The notes under the pieces are model-generated. The model did no database searches and was not told the origin of the DNA. It saw only the letters and a program-made list of their open reading frames with translations. Below, one piece after another: positions 25,608 through 34,762 of a stretch of 64,000 bases of DNA (positions are counted from its first letter, which is position 1; every line of letters starts with the position of its first letter). A program made the position numbers and the translations under genes. Source of the stretch: Gracilimonas halophila (GTDB taxonomy: Bacteria > Bacteroidota > Rhodothermia > Balneolales > Balneolaceae); contig NZ_JBHULI010000024.1 in the NCBI RefSeq assembly GCF_042684365.1, positions 744,001-808,000 on the forward strand, in the 5' to 3' direction.

Positions 25608-26235
25608 TACTTAGCGTAAAAAAAGCATTTTATCCATTTCTCTTAGCCTCTTCCTGTAAATCTATCAGTATAAATTGAGAATCCGGCGATTACTACACAG
25701 ATAGAACCCGAAGCTTGTTAAGAAAGCGTAATCGTTTTTGATTCACCTACAACCCTTCCATGAGTAGCAACTCATAAATGAATCATAAACCATCCCTATT
25801 CAATATCACGAAGATACATAAGGCTACGTTTTTTTTACAGGGTTATAACAAACCATTGAACACAAGAATAGCACAACCGTTGCCCACCAGACGCCCACTC
25901 AATACTCATTCATTAGATCCCCTGACAGGATATTTGAGTTGTGCTCGCGTTAAAGTATTATTTAAGCTTCCCTCCACATTTCTCTCTATCGATAAGTCAG
26001 TTGTCAGTTTCTTGAGTTGATGATACTCTTGCTACTCTTTACAGACTCTGTGGGTTAAGTAAAGCCTAAGCCTCCCCTCCTTTGAATTCCTGATATAACA
26101 TTGGATCTCGCTCGTCTCATCTTGAAGTCAATCTGACAAACATAAAAATGACTTCATATTGATTAATGGCAATTAGGGTTGGATTAGTTTTTTAGAGGGA
26201 GAATAATTAGCCTCATTGATTTAATATTATTCCAT
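25608..26235. other. 628-bp stretch with no gene recognised
   Basis: No reading frame here looks like a gene. The longest, 80 codons from 25778 on the + strand, has no family resemblance and a low-complexity, Pro/Ser/Leu/Thr-rich composition. The DNA is more even in base composition than the flanking genes and may be decayed coding sequence. I could not identify a parent gene on either strand. Confidence 0.5.
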
Positions 26236-26274
26236 AAAAAAAGCCGACACTCGTAAGAGTACCGGCTTTTATAA
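26236..26274 (-). terminator. Rho-independent terminator of the susCD operon
   Basis: On the minus strand AAAGCCGGTACTC pairs with GAGTGTCGGCTTT around a short TTAC loop, with one G-U pair, followed by a T run ending at 26236. It starts about 30 bases after the susD stop. Confidence 0.9.
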
Positions 26275-26302
26275 TTAAGTTAATCAGAGAGTTAACTGAT
26301 TG

Positions 26303-27775
26303 TTATCTCCAACCACCACTAGAAGTACCTGGCTCACTCGCATTATCTACACCACCGAAGGTGTAGAATGGCTTCGTCATACCTAATACTTCAAGTGTAG
26401 AAGCAGGTATTGGGAAATGCAGAAGAGTACCTTCCTGCAGTAAGTCATACTTACGCATTTGGAAGAATTCAAGTCCTACACCAGTATTCCACTGTTCTAC
26501 TAACCGCTCGTGATGAATAGCTTGCCATACTGCTGCTTCTGTTGCTAGAACAGCATCCATATTACCGCGACTGATACGCTCGCTATTGTCGATTACGGTC
26601 TTAGCTAGAGCGTAATTTCCATCGTGGTAATGTGATTCAGCTACGTACATATCCATTTCTGAAGTCGTGACTTCGCGAAGATCTCCGGACCAACTTCCAA
26701 CGTAATAATCAGTACGGGAATGTCGGTAGTTAGAGTAGAAATAAAGACCCCTTTCAGCTCTGAAGTTATTTGATGGCAAATATTCAAAGTCTGAAAGCAG
26801 TCGCTCATCCACTACGTCAGCAGGATCAGGTTCTGGATAATCAGTTCCATCAGGATTGTGTGGAGGGATAGTTGGAGCCATCATATTGATTACATAATGG
26901 TCAACACGTGCCCAACCCGGATTAATCAGGTAATATCCACCATAGTTGTACCATAGGAAATTAGAATCTCCGGTAATTATGAAATCAGAATCGATTCCAT
27001 TCTGTGCATGTGTCCGTACAGCTGACCAGTCAACTGCCTGAGTCTCAGCCAGATTTCGGGGTGCATTTGCCAGAAAGCGAGCAGCATAGCTGTGCGCAAG
27101 CTTTTCCAGTAACACATTATCTAAGGTTGCTGGAGACTGCATCATTGAAGAATTAAGTGCAAAGGTGTTAGCCTCGCTAATTGCAATTACTTCATTCAGT
27201 TTTGCAACTGCATGGTCAATTAACTCACCATAAGGCCTCAATGTTGGATTAGCGATTTCCTCATCAGGTGTATTCTCATCAACGATGTATCCTTGGTCAA
27301 ACATTAAACCAATATACCCAATTGAAAGAGCCTGATTGAACTTCGAAAAGGCCTCGATCATTTCCGGGTTATCAAATTCAATTCCACTTGCCAAAGCATT
27401 CAGAACATCTGTGGCGGATGAATTTATGGAGTACATAAACTCGAATTGCTCTTCAGTTACATAAGCATAACTGAAATTGGGAGAATTATCCCACGCCGGA
27501 CGAGGTTCGGTACCCATCAGCTGCATCCCGGCGTTACCCCAGGAAGCGGTGGCTGCATCAGCTCCAACAGCTAATGCCATTTGAGCTCCAAAATAATGGT
27601 TATATTCGTAGAAATCCCGATACAATCCATTAGCGAGTCCTACTAAATCTTCACTTGAAGCAAGTGCTCTTTCAGTTTCCGGGTTGTTGAGATTCTCAAC
27701 ACCCAGATCGGCACAGCCTACCATTAAGGTAAGCAGGCCTACTATCATTAAGTTTTTAATTCTATTAAGTTTCAT
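26303..27775 (-). CDS. SusD/RagB family nutrient-binding outer-membrane lipoprotein
   Basis: The 490-residue protein has a lipoprotein signal (lipobox MVGC, Cys21), then DLGVENLNNPETERALASSEDLVGLANGLYRDFYE, typical of SusD-like proteins, and a helical TPR-like core. SusD proteins sit over the SusC barrel and hold the ligand outside the cell. The substrate is not predictable, as no glycoside hydrolase, peptidase or regulator gene accompanies the pair. It lies 18 bases after susC and the operon ends in a terminator. Confidence 0.92.
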   Translation of the reverse strand: MKLNRIKNLMIVGLLTLMVGCADLGVENLNNPETERALASSEDLVGLANGLYRDFYEYNHYFGAQMALAVGADAATASWGNAGMQLMGTEPRPAWDNSPNFSYAYVTEEQFEFMYSINSSATDVLNALASGIEFDNPEMIEAFSKFNQALSIGYIGLMFDQGYIVDENTPDEEIANPTLRPYGELIDHAVAKLNEVIAISEANTFALNSSMMQSPATLDNVLLEKLAHSYAARFLANAPRNLAETQAVDWSAVRTHAQNGIDSDFIITGDSNFLWYNYGGYYLINPGWARVDHYVINMMAPTIPPHNPDGTDYPEPDPADVVDERLLSDFEYLPSNNFRAERGLYFYSNYRHSRTDYYVGSWSGDLREVTTSEMDMYVAESHYHDGNYALAKTVIDNSERISRGNMDAVLATEAAVWQAIHHERLVEQWNTGVGLEFFQMRKYDLLQEGTLLHFPIPASTLEVLGMTKPFYTFGGVDNASEPGTSSGGWR

Positions 27776-27793
27776 AATAATCTATATCTGATT

Positions 27794-30700
27794 TTAAAAT
27801 TTGAGTGACAATGAGACTGCCATGTTACGGAAATTCGGATAGCTTTCGGTATCGTCATACGGGCTTCGAATAGAGCCAACTTCAGGATCGTACCCGGAGT
27901 ATCCGGTAAACGTTAGCAAGTTACGACCTATTGCAGAAATTGTCGCTCCTTTTAGAGCACCACCGGTTAAAGTAGATAACTGATCCTGGGAGAAGTCGTA
28001 GCTCAATGATACTTCACGAAGTTTCACATATCCGGCATCTTCTACCCAGTATGCGTTATTTGTGTTTACATCATAGAAGCTCTGGTAATAGTTAAGAGTC
28101 TTCTTCTCAGCATCCGGCACACCGCCCATGTCCATGATACCATTACGGCTGTCACGGGTTAACCACTGGCTCTTACGGTTATATACATCTCCGCCTTTCT
28201 TGATATCCAGCAATACATATGCTGAAAATCCTTTAAATCGGACTGTGTTTGAGATACCGGCAGTAAAGTCCGGACGGCCATTACCAATCTGTACGTAGGC
28301 ATCATCACCGTTCTCTTCCAGAAGCTTGATTGGTGTTTCATCAACTGTTCCTTCCGTTCCGGCAGGGATAACATAACCTTCACTATTCATTTCATAATCA
28401 TCAATAGTTTCTCCGGCAGGTAGCTGATCAGCCATCACGTCAAGTGATTGTACCCAGTCGTAACCGTAAATGGCACCATACTCTTCACCTTCACGGATAT
28501 AAAATACACCGCCCGGTCCGCTTTGGTAGGGAGGCACTGTTAATCCTACAATAGTTTGAGTAGAAGTAGACCATGTAACACCCAGGTCCCAACTTACATC
28601 ACGCTTGTTAATGAGTGAAGACTGTACATTCACTTCAAAAGACTCAGAATCAATGGTACCGGCATTCTGCCATTGTGAACTGAAACCAGCCACAGGAAGA
28701 AGAGGTACTTCCAGAAACTGATCCGTTGTAGTAGACTGAGAATAAATAAATTCAAAATCTACCAGACTACGAATTGTACCATTAACGGCAAATTCAGTTT
28801 CCTTGGTCTGAGAAGGCTTGAGGTTATTATTACCTAACTGATTCTTAGAAGCACTACCATTTGATACGCTAAATGTTTCGTACTGAAATGAGAAGCCCGG
28901 ACGAATACCGGCAGTTCCCTGTGCGGCACGAATCTTCAGCTCGTCGATACCGGGAATATCAAAATCCTCAGTAATTCGATACGCAGCAGAAATACGATAG
29001 TAATTATTCCATCGGGCGTCAGGACCAAATAAAGAAGATCCGTCACGTCGGAACATACCATCTACAAGGTATTTATCATCCCAATCAAAAGATCCGATCA
29101 CAAAATAATTTTCAGCGGATACATCTTCCAAGTAAGAACCGGCATTTATGTTAGCAGGGTCCATGGCTTGAAATCGGGGCACATCACGGATTGCAAAGTC
29201 ACTTCCATCAGCATAGAAAGACTCATAATCCCGGTCTTCCCACAGATAACTCAATGTTATACGTGAAAATAAGTCACCGAATTGCTGACGGGCAGTAAGT
29301 TTGTGCTGAGAAGTCTTAGAGTCTTCTTCACTGGAAAACTTGTATAAACCTCCTTCAGAATAAGATATGCCCAATCCTCCGCCACCGGAAATTTCCCAGG
29401 TATCAAAAGGATCATATTCAGTATATCTGGTATTGTTATTCTCAATAGAATAAGAACCATCATACTGCAACCAATCTGTGAAATTCACTTGCAGAGCATA
29501 GTTACCTATAAATCGTTGACGATTTTCTGTTCTTTGCTGCTTGTAAACATTATAGAATGGGTTTTCCTCATTACTCCATTGATTATGACGGATATAATAT
29601 GGTTGTCCGTCAGGATGTTCCATTCTGAGATTGTTATCAGGCTCAGCAAGAACAATATCAAAGAAAATTGTTCCGCCCCCACCCGGAGCATTCGAAGTAG
29701 ATCGCACGATCAAATTCGAAGCTGAGAATTTTATACGGTCTGTAATATCCCAGTCAGCATTTATACGGTAATTCTGGCGATCATAACCGTTAGTTTCCGG
29801 AATGATACCTTCCTGAGAATTATTTTCAAAAGAACTGAAAATATTGATCTTATCTACTCGTGTAGCTAAGGCTACATAGTTGGTATAATTGGTTCCATTT
29901 TGAAAGAATTCCTTTTGAGGATCTTTAGTAATTGCAAAAGGATTATCCATATAACCATCAGCTTTTGTGGTTCTGGATCCAGTAACACCATCGCTATATC
30001 CTCCTTTGTAATCTGCGGGATAGGTTACGCCTGCATATGCAGTGTAGTCATCGATTTCATCAAAGTTAGCGGCAAGTTCAAATGGGTGATGCATAGCCAA
30101 GTCGATGTAATTTTCCAGCTGCTGGATACCGATCTCATTTCGAACGGTAACATCAATTTGTCCGTCAGATAGGTTTCTTCCACGCTTGGTAGTTATTACA
30201 ACCACACCGTTACCGGCACGTGATCCATATAGTGAGGATGCTGCAGCACCTTTAACAACCTCAATATTCTGAATATCTTCTGAGTTGATATCAGCCATGG
30301 TTCCTTCAAGAATAACACCATCCACAATGATGAGTGGTTGACTACCTGTATTAAGGTTGTTGTCTCCACGTAGCTGAATTTGAGAAGCTCCACCCGGCTG
30401 ACCACTCGAGCTTCGAATGGTTACACCGGAAACCTTACCGGCTAAAGATCCTGAAACAGATGTAGCAGGTACTCGGCTCAACTGAGCTTCATCAACCTTG
30501 GTTACCGAAACGGTAAGTTTTTTACGTTCGGTTTCACCACCTACACCGGAAACGATGATTTCGTCCAAAAGACCAACATCAGGTCTCATTTCAAAATCTC
30601 TGGTATTTTCACCCGCAGAAATAGTAATGGTTTCTTCAATATTAGAGAAACCAACATAACTTACACGAATGCTATAGTCACCTGGAGTGATGTTTTCAAT

Positions 30701-30886
30701 GGTATAATCACCATTAATATCCGTTGCTGCTCCTCTTCCGAGTTCAACAATAAAGATATTTACTCCTGTGAGTTCTTCGCCAGTTTCTTCACTGGTAATT
30801 TTTCCTGTTAAGGTTCCGTTTTGTGCAAATGCCACGCCAGTGGTAAAACACAAAGCAAGAACCGTCATTAGTAGCTTTCTTAACAT
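27794..30886 (-). CDS. SusC/RagA family TonB-linked outer-membrane transporter
   Basis: The 1030-residue protein has a signal peptide (MLRKLLMTVLALCFTTGVAFAQ), a carboxypeptidase-regulatory-like beta domain (GKITSEETGEELTGVNIFI..GDYTIENITPGDYSIRVSYVGF, about 25-95), a TonB-dependent plug (LIIVDGVILEG, VVKGAAASSLYGSRAGNGVVVITTKRG, about 185-235) and a large barrel ending in F. There is no N-terminal STN signalling domain, so no trans-envelope sigma/anti-sigma control is expected. ATG 30886 begins the signal peptide and is preferred over a TTG 12 bases upstream. It pairs with the SusD gene. Confidence 0.94.
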   Translation of the reverse strand: MLRKLLMTVLALCFTTGVAFAQNGTLTGKITSEETGEELTGVNIFIVELGRGAATDINGDYTIENITPGDYSIRVSYVGFSNIEETITISAGENTRDFEMRPDVGLLDEIIVSGVGGETERKKLTVSVTKVDEAQLSRVPATSVSGSLAGKVSGVTIRSSSGQPGGASQIQLRGDNNLNTGSQPLIIVDGVILEGTMADINSEDIQNIEVVKGAAASSLYGSRAGNGVVVITTKRGRNLSDGQIDVTVRNEIGIQQLENYIDLAMHHPFELAANFDEIDDYTAYAGVTYPADYKGGYSDGVTGSRTTKADGYMDNPFAITKDPQKEFFQNGTNYTNYVALATRVDKINIFSSFENNSQEGIIPETNGYDRQNYRINADWDITDRIKFSASNLIVRSTSNAPGGGGTIFFDIVLAEPDNNLRMEHPDGQPYYIRHNQWSNEENPFYNVYKQQRTENRQRFIGNYALQVNFTDWLQYDGSYSIENNNTRYTEYDPFDTWEISGGGGLGISYSEGGLYKFSSEEDSKTSQHKLTARQQFGDLFSRITLSYLWEDRDYESFYADGSDFAIRDVPRFQAMDPANINAGSYLEDVSAENYFVIGSFDWDDKYLVDGMFRRDGSSLFGPDARWNNYYRISAAYRITEDFDIPGIDELKIRAAQGTAGIRPGFSFQYETFSVSNGSASKNQLGNNNLKPSQTKETEFAVNGTIRSLVDFEFIYSQSTTTDQFLEVPLLPVAGFSSQWQNAGTIDSESFEVNVQSSLINKRDVSWDLGVTWSTSTQTIVGLTVPPYQSGPGGVFYIREGEEYGAIYGYDWVQSLDVMADQLPAGETIDDYEMNSEGYVIPAGTEGTVDETPIKLLEENGDDAYVQIGNGRPDFTAGISNTVRFKGFSAYVLLDIKKGGDVYNRKSQWLTRDSRNGIMDMGGVPDAEKKTLNYYQSFYDVNTNNAYWVEDAGYVKLREVSLSYDFSQDQLSTLTGGALKGATISAIGRNLLTFTGYSGYDPEVGSIRSPYDDTESYPNFRNMAVSLSLKF

Positions 30887-30987
30887 AAATGTCCTCAATG
30901 TTTTGTTTTAGTTTTTATAGCTTTTCTGGAAAATATATTAATTCTATACACATTCCTTAATACTATGGCAAATTAACCATAACAGCA

Positions 30988-30995
30988 CAAAAGTA
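30988..30995 (-). promoter_or_regulatory. Candidate Bacteroidota-type -7 element (TAnnTTTG) upstream of susC
   Basis: On the minus strand TACTTTTG lies about 100 bases before the susC ATG, in a strongly AT-rich stretch. It matches the TAnnTTTG consensus known from Bacteroidota primary promoters, but no clear TTTG -33 element at the expected distance is seen, so this is tentative. Confidence 0.3.
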
Positions 30996-31214
30996 AAATA
31001 TTATTAATAAAAAATTTTATACAACATTTGGCTATCTAACACCATTGAACCCGAGACGTTCATCAATTAGGTTAATACCAACAGTCTATATCATGTATTA
31101 TCAGAATTTTATGGTGCTAAATTTCTTCAGATAAGATCTAAATAGATCACTCACAACATCTTTAGTAATTTTTATAAACGATTTAAACGTCGGGAAACTT
31201 ATGCTAAGTTATTA
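30996..31214. other. Non-coding stretch upstream of susC
   Basis: The 5' gap between susC (30886) and the aminotransferase fragment (31215) is AT-rich. Apart from the candidate promoter element at 30988 I see no gene, tRNA or strong hairpin in it. Confidence 0.5.
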
Positions 31215-31439
31215 ATCCTGATCCCGTGGAAAGCACTTTTGGGAGCATCGCATTTCATTTATATCGCACCTTATATTATGGAAGTCATCAAAGAGGTTCA
31301 GACCGGTTTAAGCTATGGTGGAAACCCACTCGCCTGTAAAGTGGCCATAGCAGCACTTGAACTGGCTAAAGATAAGGAACTTGCCAAAACAGAAGGTAGC
31401 CCCTTAAAGATCATTGGAGATACCATCATTAATTTCTAA
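31215..31439 (+). pseudogene. Fragment of a second ornithine aminotransferase gene
   Basis: The translated frame reads ILIPWKALLG then YIMEVIK and [25 protein letters not shown]. This matches residues about 263-325 of the intact rocD product ([43 protein letters not shown]). The PLP-lysine context is still visible, but the sequence before and after is lost and the frame stops soon. It is a remnant without the N-terminal two thirds. It lies about 150 bases before lat, another class III aminotransferase gene. Confidence 0.85.
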
Positions 31440-31586
31440 GAGGAGCAGCTTATACTATATATTATATGCTCCGGTGATACCAGTAAAATATGCGATTTCA
31501 ACTTTAGTGAATTTAAACGCTATTGAGCTCCAATTTGCTATTTGGTAGATTTGTTGAAAAGTGAATTCAAAGAACCGGAGTTAGAA

Positions 31587-32936
31587 ATGCGAGATACAAT
31601 GTCTATCACCCCTGAAAATGTACGTTCCGTTTTAAGCAAGCACATGCTTACCGATGGCTATGAAATGGTACTTGACCTGGAGGAAAGTGAAGGAGCCTAT
31701 TTATACGATTCAAAATCAGGGAAGCGCTATCTCGATTTCTTTACTTTCTTTGCCTCCAATCCGCTTGGAATGAACCACCCAAAACTGGCCGGTGATGATG
31801 CCTTTGTTCAACGGTTAGCTCGGGTTGCCATCAACAAGCCATCCAATTCTGATATTTATACGGAAGACATGGCTCGGTTTATGGAGTCCTTTGACCGTGT
31901 CGGAATACCTGACTACATGCCTTACTCTTTCTTTATCTCTGGCGGTGCCTTAGCAGTGGAGAATGCTATGAAAGTAGCCTTTGACTGGAAGGTTCAGAAG
32001 AATTTTGAAAAAGGATACAGAGAAGAAAAAGGACATAAGATCCTCCATTTTGAAAAAGCTTTTCACGGTCGTACAGGATATACCCTTTCCGTTACGAATA
32101 CAGTGCCGAATAAAGTGAAATATTTCCCGAAATTCGACTGGCCACGGGTGATCAGCCCTGCAATGACCTTCCCTGCTACTAAAGAGAATATTGCTGAGAC
32201 TGAGGCTCAGGAAAAACTTGCTATTGCCCAAGCTGAACGCTTTTTCGATATCTATAAAGATGACATCGCCGGGATTTTGATCGAACCCATACAAGGTGAA
32301 GGAGGTGATCGGCATTTCCGTCCTGAATTCCATCAGGCTCTGAGAGATTTAGCCGACAAACATGAAGCCCTTCTTATCTATGATGAAGTGCAAACGGGAG
32401 TCGGTATGACCGGTAAGTTCTGGGCCCATGAACATTTTGTTAAACCTGATATTTTGGCCTTTGGTAAGAAAGCCCAAGTATGCGGCATCCTTGCTTCCAA
32501 AAGGGTCGATGAAGTGAAAACCAATTGTTTCCACGTGTCTTCCCGCATCAACTCTACCTGGGGCGGAAATCTGGTAGATATGGTTCGCTTTGGAAGAATT
32601 CTGGATGTGATCGAGGAAGATAATCTTGTTGAAAATGCAGCTAAAGTTGGCAACTACCTGCAAACCAGGCTGGAATCCATGGCTGATAACCATGAGTATT
32701 TTACCAACCCAAGAGGAAAAGGATTATTCTGTGCCATCGACCTTCCCAATACACACGCCCGTGATCATGTCATAAAAGAGTGTGTAAACAATGGCTTGAT
32801 GATCCTTTCTTGTGGTCCGAATACGGTTCGATTCCGTCCGCCTTTAACCATCACTCAGGAACATATCAACGAAGGGCTGGATATCTTAGAGAAGTCCTAC
32901 CACAAAAAAATAGATGAGTGCCCGGTAGTTGGGTGA
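31587..32936 (+). CDS. lat: L-lysine 6-aminotransferase (lysine epsilon-transaminase)
   Basis: The 449-residue class III PLP enzyme converts lysine and 2-oxoglutarate to 2-aminoadipate 6-semialdehyde and glutamate. It follows the LAT family through SITPENVRSVLSKHML, SGKRYLDFFTFFASNPLGMNHP, HFEKAFHGRTGYTLSVTNT, EPIQGEGGDRHFRPEF, YDEVQTGVGMTGKFWAHEH and the PLP-lysine FGKKAQVCG, all distinct from ornithine aminotransferase. ATG 31587 is chosen because GGAG (31577-31580) stands six bases before it; ATG 31599 or an upstream TTG (31542) are alternatives. It is convergent with the SDR gene. Confidence 0.92.
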   Translation: MRDTMSITPENVRSVLSKHMLTDGYEMVLDLEESEGAYLYDSKSGKRYLDFFTFFASNPLGMNHPKLAGDDAFVQRLARVAINKPSNSDIYTEDMARFMESFDRVGIPDYMPYSFFISGGALAVENAMKVAFDWKVQKNFEKGYREEKGHKILHFEKAFHGRTGYTLSVTNTVPNKVKYFPKFDWPRVISPAMTFPATKENIAETEAQEKLAIAQAERFFDIYKDDIAGILIEPIQGEGGDRHFRPEFHQALRDLADKHEALLIYDEVQTGVGMTGKFWAHEHFVKPDILAFGKKAQVCGILASKRVDEVKTNCFHVSSRINSTWGGNLVDMVRFGRILDVIEEDNLVENAAKVGNYLQTRLESMADNHEYFTNPRGKGLFCAIDLPNTHARDHVIKECVNNGLMILSCGPNTVRFRPPLTITQEHINEGLDILEKSYHKKIDECPVVG

Positions 32937-32984
32937 AATCTTTTTTAATCGCATAGTTATTTACTATATCACTATCCTCTCTCT

Positions 32985-33027
32985 GGATTTTAGCAAAGCT
33001 AAATCCTGTCTCTCTCCAAAGAGAGAC
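32985..33027. repeat. Two adjacent hairpins (GGATTTTAGC..GCTAAATCC and GTCTCTC..GAGAGAC)
   Basis: GGATTTTAGC/GCTAAATCC (32985-33006, one bulge) is directly followed by GTCTCTC-TCCAAA-GAGAGAC (33008-33027). The core TCTCCAAAGAGAGA recurs at 37146-37159. These precede copy 1 of the structured repeat. Confidence 0.75.
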
Positions 33028-33088
33028 AAGTTCTAGCTACTATTTAGTTTTTTATCTTTTAGATATTTTTTACCTCAGTCAAAAAGCC

Positions 33089-33146
33089 TGTGTCCCTTTG
33101 GAGGGACAGGAAGAACAGCTTGTCTGTTACTTCCGGGGAGGACCGT
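33089..33146. repeat. Structured intergenic repeat, copy 1
   Basis: Hairpin 1 is GTCCCT-TTGG-AGGGAC. Hairpin 2 is GGAAG-AACAG-CTTGT-CTGTT-A-CTTCC, followed by GGGGAGGACCG. Copies 2 (34683-34740) and 3 (37221-37279) share the scaffold in the same orientation. It lies just after the 3' ends of the convergent lat and SDR genes. Confidence 0.9.
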
Positions 33147-33168
33147 ATTAAAAAGGACAAAACAGCTA

Positions 33169-33888
33169 TTATACAAGCTGATGGCTTTCAGGCTGAATAA
33201 CCATCTCATTCAAGACAGATCCTGAAGGTTGATTTACCGCATAAAAAACGGCATCAGCCACTTCATCCGGAGTTAGCATCATCTCTTTTTTGACTTTCAT
33301 AGATACGCGTTCATCATCCCAGAACGCAGTGTCCACTCCGCCCAAATAAAGCAGTGAAAATTTTGTTTTACCACGTCGCTGCTCCTCTATCAATGCCTTG
33401 GTAAAACCCTGAATGGCAAATTTTGAAGCCGCATAAACGGATGCGTTTTTCATTACATACTTGCCCATAGTTCCGGGAAACATAACGACTGAGGTAGGTC
33501 CATCTTCTTTCATGTGCTTCATTACGGTTTGAGTAACGAGAAAAGTACCGTACACATTAACGTCTATGATCTCTTTGGCGTCAGCAGTATCGATCTCCAT
33601 GAAGGGCTGGATGATTCCCTGCCCAAATGCATTTATGAGCACGTCAATTTTGCCCAGTTGGTCTTCGATCTCTGAAGCCATCCTCTCTACAGCCTCGGGA
33701 TCAGTGGCATTGGTTTCGATAGCAAAAGCCTCTCCACCATTATCATTGATCTCTTTGGCGACTTCCTCTGCCTTAACCTTATTGCGGGCTGCCAAAACTA
33801 CTTTAGCCCCTTCTTTACCGAATTTCTTAGCCGTTGCAGATCCAATTCCGCCGGAGCCTCCGACAATGAGTACAATCTTACCTTTCAT
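33169..33888 (-). CDS. SDR family NAD(P)-dependent oxidoreductase
   Basis: The 239-residue protein is a classical short-chain dehydrogenase: cofactor motif GGSGGIG near residues 10-16, the ID-VLINAFGQG strand (where NNAG is usual), and the catalytic YxxxK as Tyr152 and Lys156 in VYAASKFA. The catalytic serine, normally 13 residues before the tyrosine, is replaced by glycine with a threonine next to it (FPGTMGKY), so its activity may be altered. ATG 33888 directly precedes the first strand; an upstream ATG would add 10 residues. It lies 64 bases after the lipoprotein gene on the same strand. Confidence 0.9.
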   Translation of the reverse strand: MKGKIVLIVGGSGGIGSATAKKFGKEGAKVVLAARNKVKAEEVAKEINDNGGEAFAIETNATDPEAVERMASEIEDQLGKIDVLINAFGQGIIQPFMEIDTADAKEIIDVNVYGTFLVTQTVMKHMKEDGPTSVVMFPGTMGKYVMKNASVYAASKFAIQGFTKALIEEQRRGKTKFSLLYLGGVDTAFWDDERVSMKVKKEMMLTPDEVADAVFYAVNQPSGSVLNEMVIQPESHQLV

Positions 33889-33952
33889 GATGTAACGTAT
33901 TTCTTGGTGAATAGTCACAACATAAAAGCTTGATCAGAAAAATTTCGTTCCG

Positions 33953-34507
33953 TTAATCTACTTTTCTGTAATTAATGCGCCAACTTAATGACCATGTTTC
34001 CCCGCCATCAACTGAAGACTCCCAATCCCACTTAAGCGAATCATTAGTTATCTCATAAAAAACCATCCGCTGTGTAAAAAGAGTATCCGATCCAATCTCA
34101 CGAATATCCGTTTGAAAGATACGATTAGTTCCATCAACTTTTCCTGTAAAGTCAAAGTACCCTCCCTGATTATCTGCCCAGGCTTGTTTACAGGTATTGG
34201 TTCTTGGGTTATAAACTGAAATACTGGTACCCATAAACCCTTTCATCTGTCCTTCATTTACCCGGAAATTTTCCTGAATTACATTTCCATCCAGGGTTTT
34301 TTCGATAAAGTTAGTTCCCCTGCCCATTGAACCCCCTGCTTCTTCCCAGGTTACTTCCCATCCACCCAGCCAGAAATCATAATAGGCCTCCGGTTCGATG
34401 GCTAGTTCGTTCATGAACTGCTCTTCAAAAGGCTTTGGTGGTTCCTGATCTTGACAAGATGAGGTGATCAATAGAATAGGGAACAAATAAAGAAAGAGTG
34501 ATTTCAT
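33953..34507 (-). CDS. Lipoprotein of the DUF1579-like type
   Basis: The 184-residue protein has a lipoprotein signal with lipobox ITSSC. The mature part has YYDFWLGGWEVTWEE, then beta-strands with ADNQGGYFDFTGKVDG and WSLSWRINYRKV at the end. This layout resembles DUF1579 and related lipocalin-like proteins of unknown function. It is probably co-transcribed with the SDR gene 64 bases downstream. No further role can be read from the sequence. Confidence 0.75.
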   Translation of the reverse strand: MKSLFLYLFPILLITSSCQDQEPPKPFEEQFMNELAIEPEAYYDFWLGGWEVTWEEAGGSMGRGTNFIEKTLDGNVIQENFRVNEGQMKGFMGTSISVYNPRTNTCKQAWADNQGGYFDFTGKVDGTNRIFQTDIREIGSDTLFTQRMVFYEITNDSLKWDWESSVDGGETWSLSWRINYRKVD

Positions 34508-34682
34508 GATGCTTTAATTAGTACAACTTCACCAAGCAATATCGAATAAGTTGCTAAATATTCAAACACTCCTCTCCCTTGCATATGAGCAATCTCAATT
34601 CGCACTCCGTCTCTATAGAAGGACAATATTTACACTTCAAATAATCCCCACCTATAGAAAAATCCAAAATAATTGTCAGAAA

Positions 34683-34740
34683 CTGTGTCCCTTAGGAGGG
34701 ACAGGAAGAACAGCTATGCTGTTACTTCCGGGGAGGACAG
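34683..34740. repeat. Structured intergenic repeat, copy 2
   Basis: Hairpin 1 is GTCCCT-TAGG-AGGGAC. Hairpin 2 is GGAAG-AACAGC-TAT-GCTGTT-A-CTTCC, so its loop differs from copy 1 while the stem is extended. GGGGAGGAC follows. It lies 22 bases beyond the purL stop. Confidence 0.9.
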
Positions 34741-34762
34741 TAATGAAGCAAGCAAAAGCTTA

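Noticed and set aside
25778..26020. 80-codon open frame on the + strand in the gap before SusCD
   Set aside because: No family resemblance, odd composition, no ribosome binding site, and it lies in a gap where every other frame is also broken.
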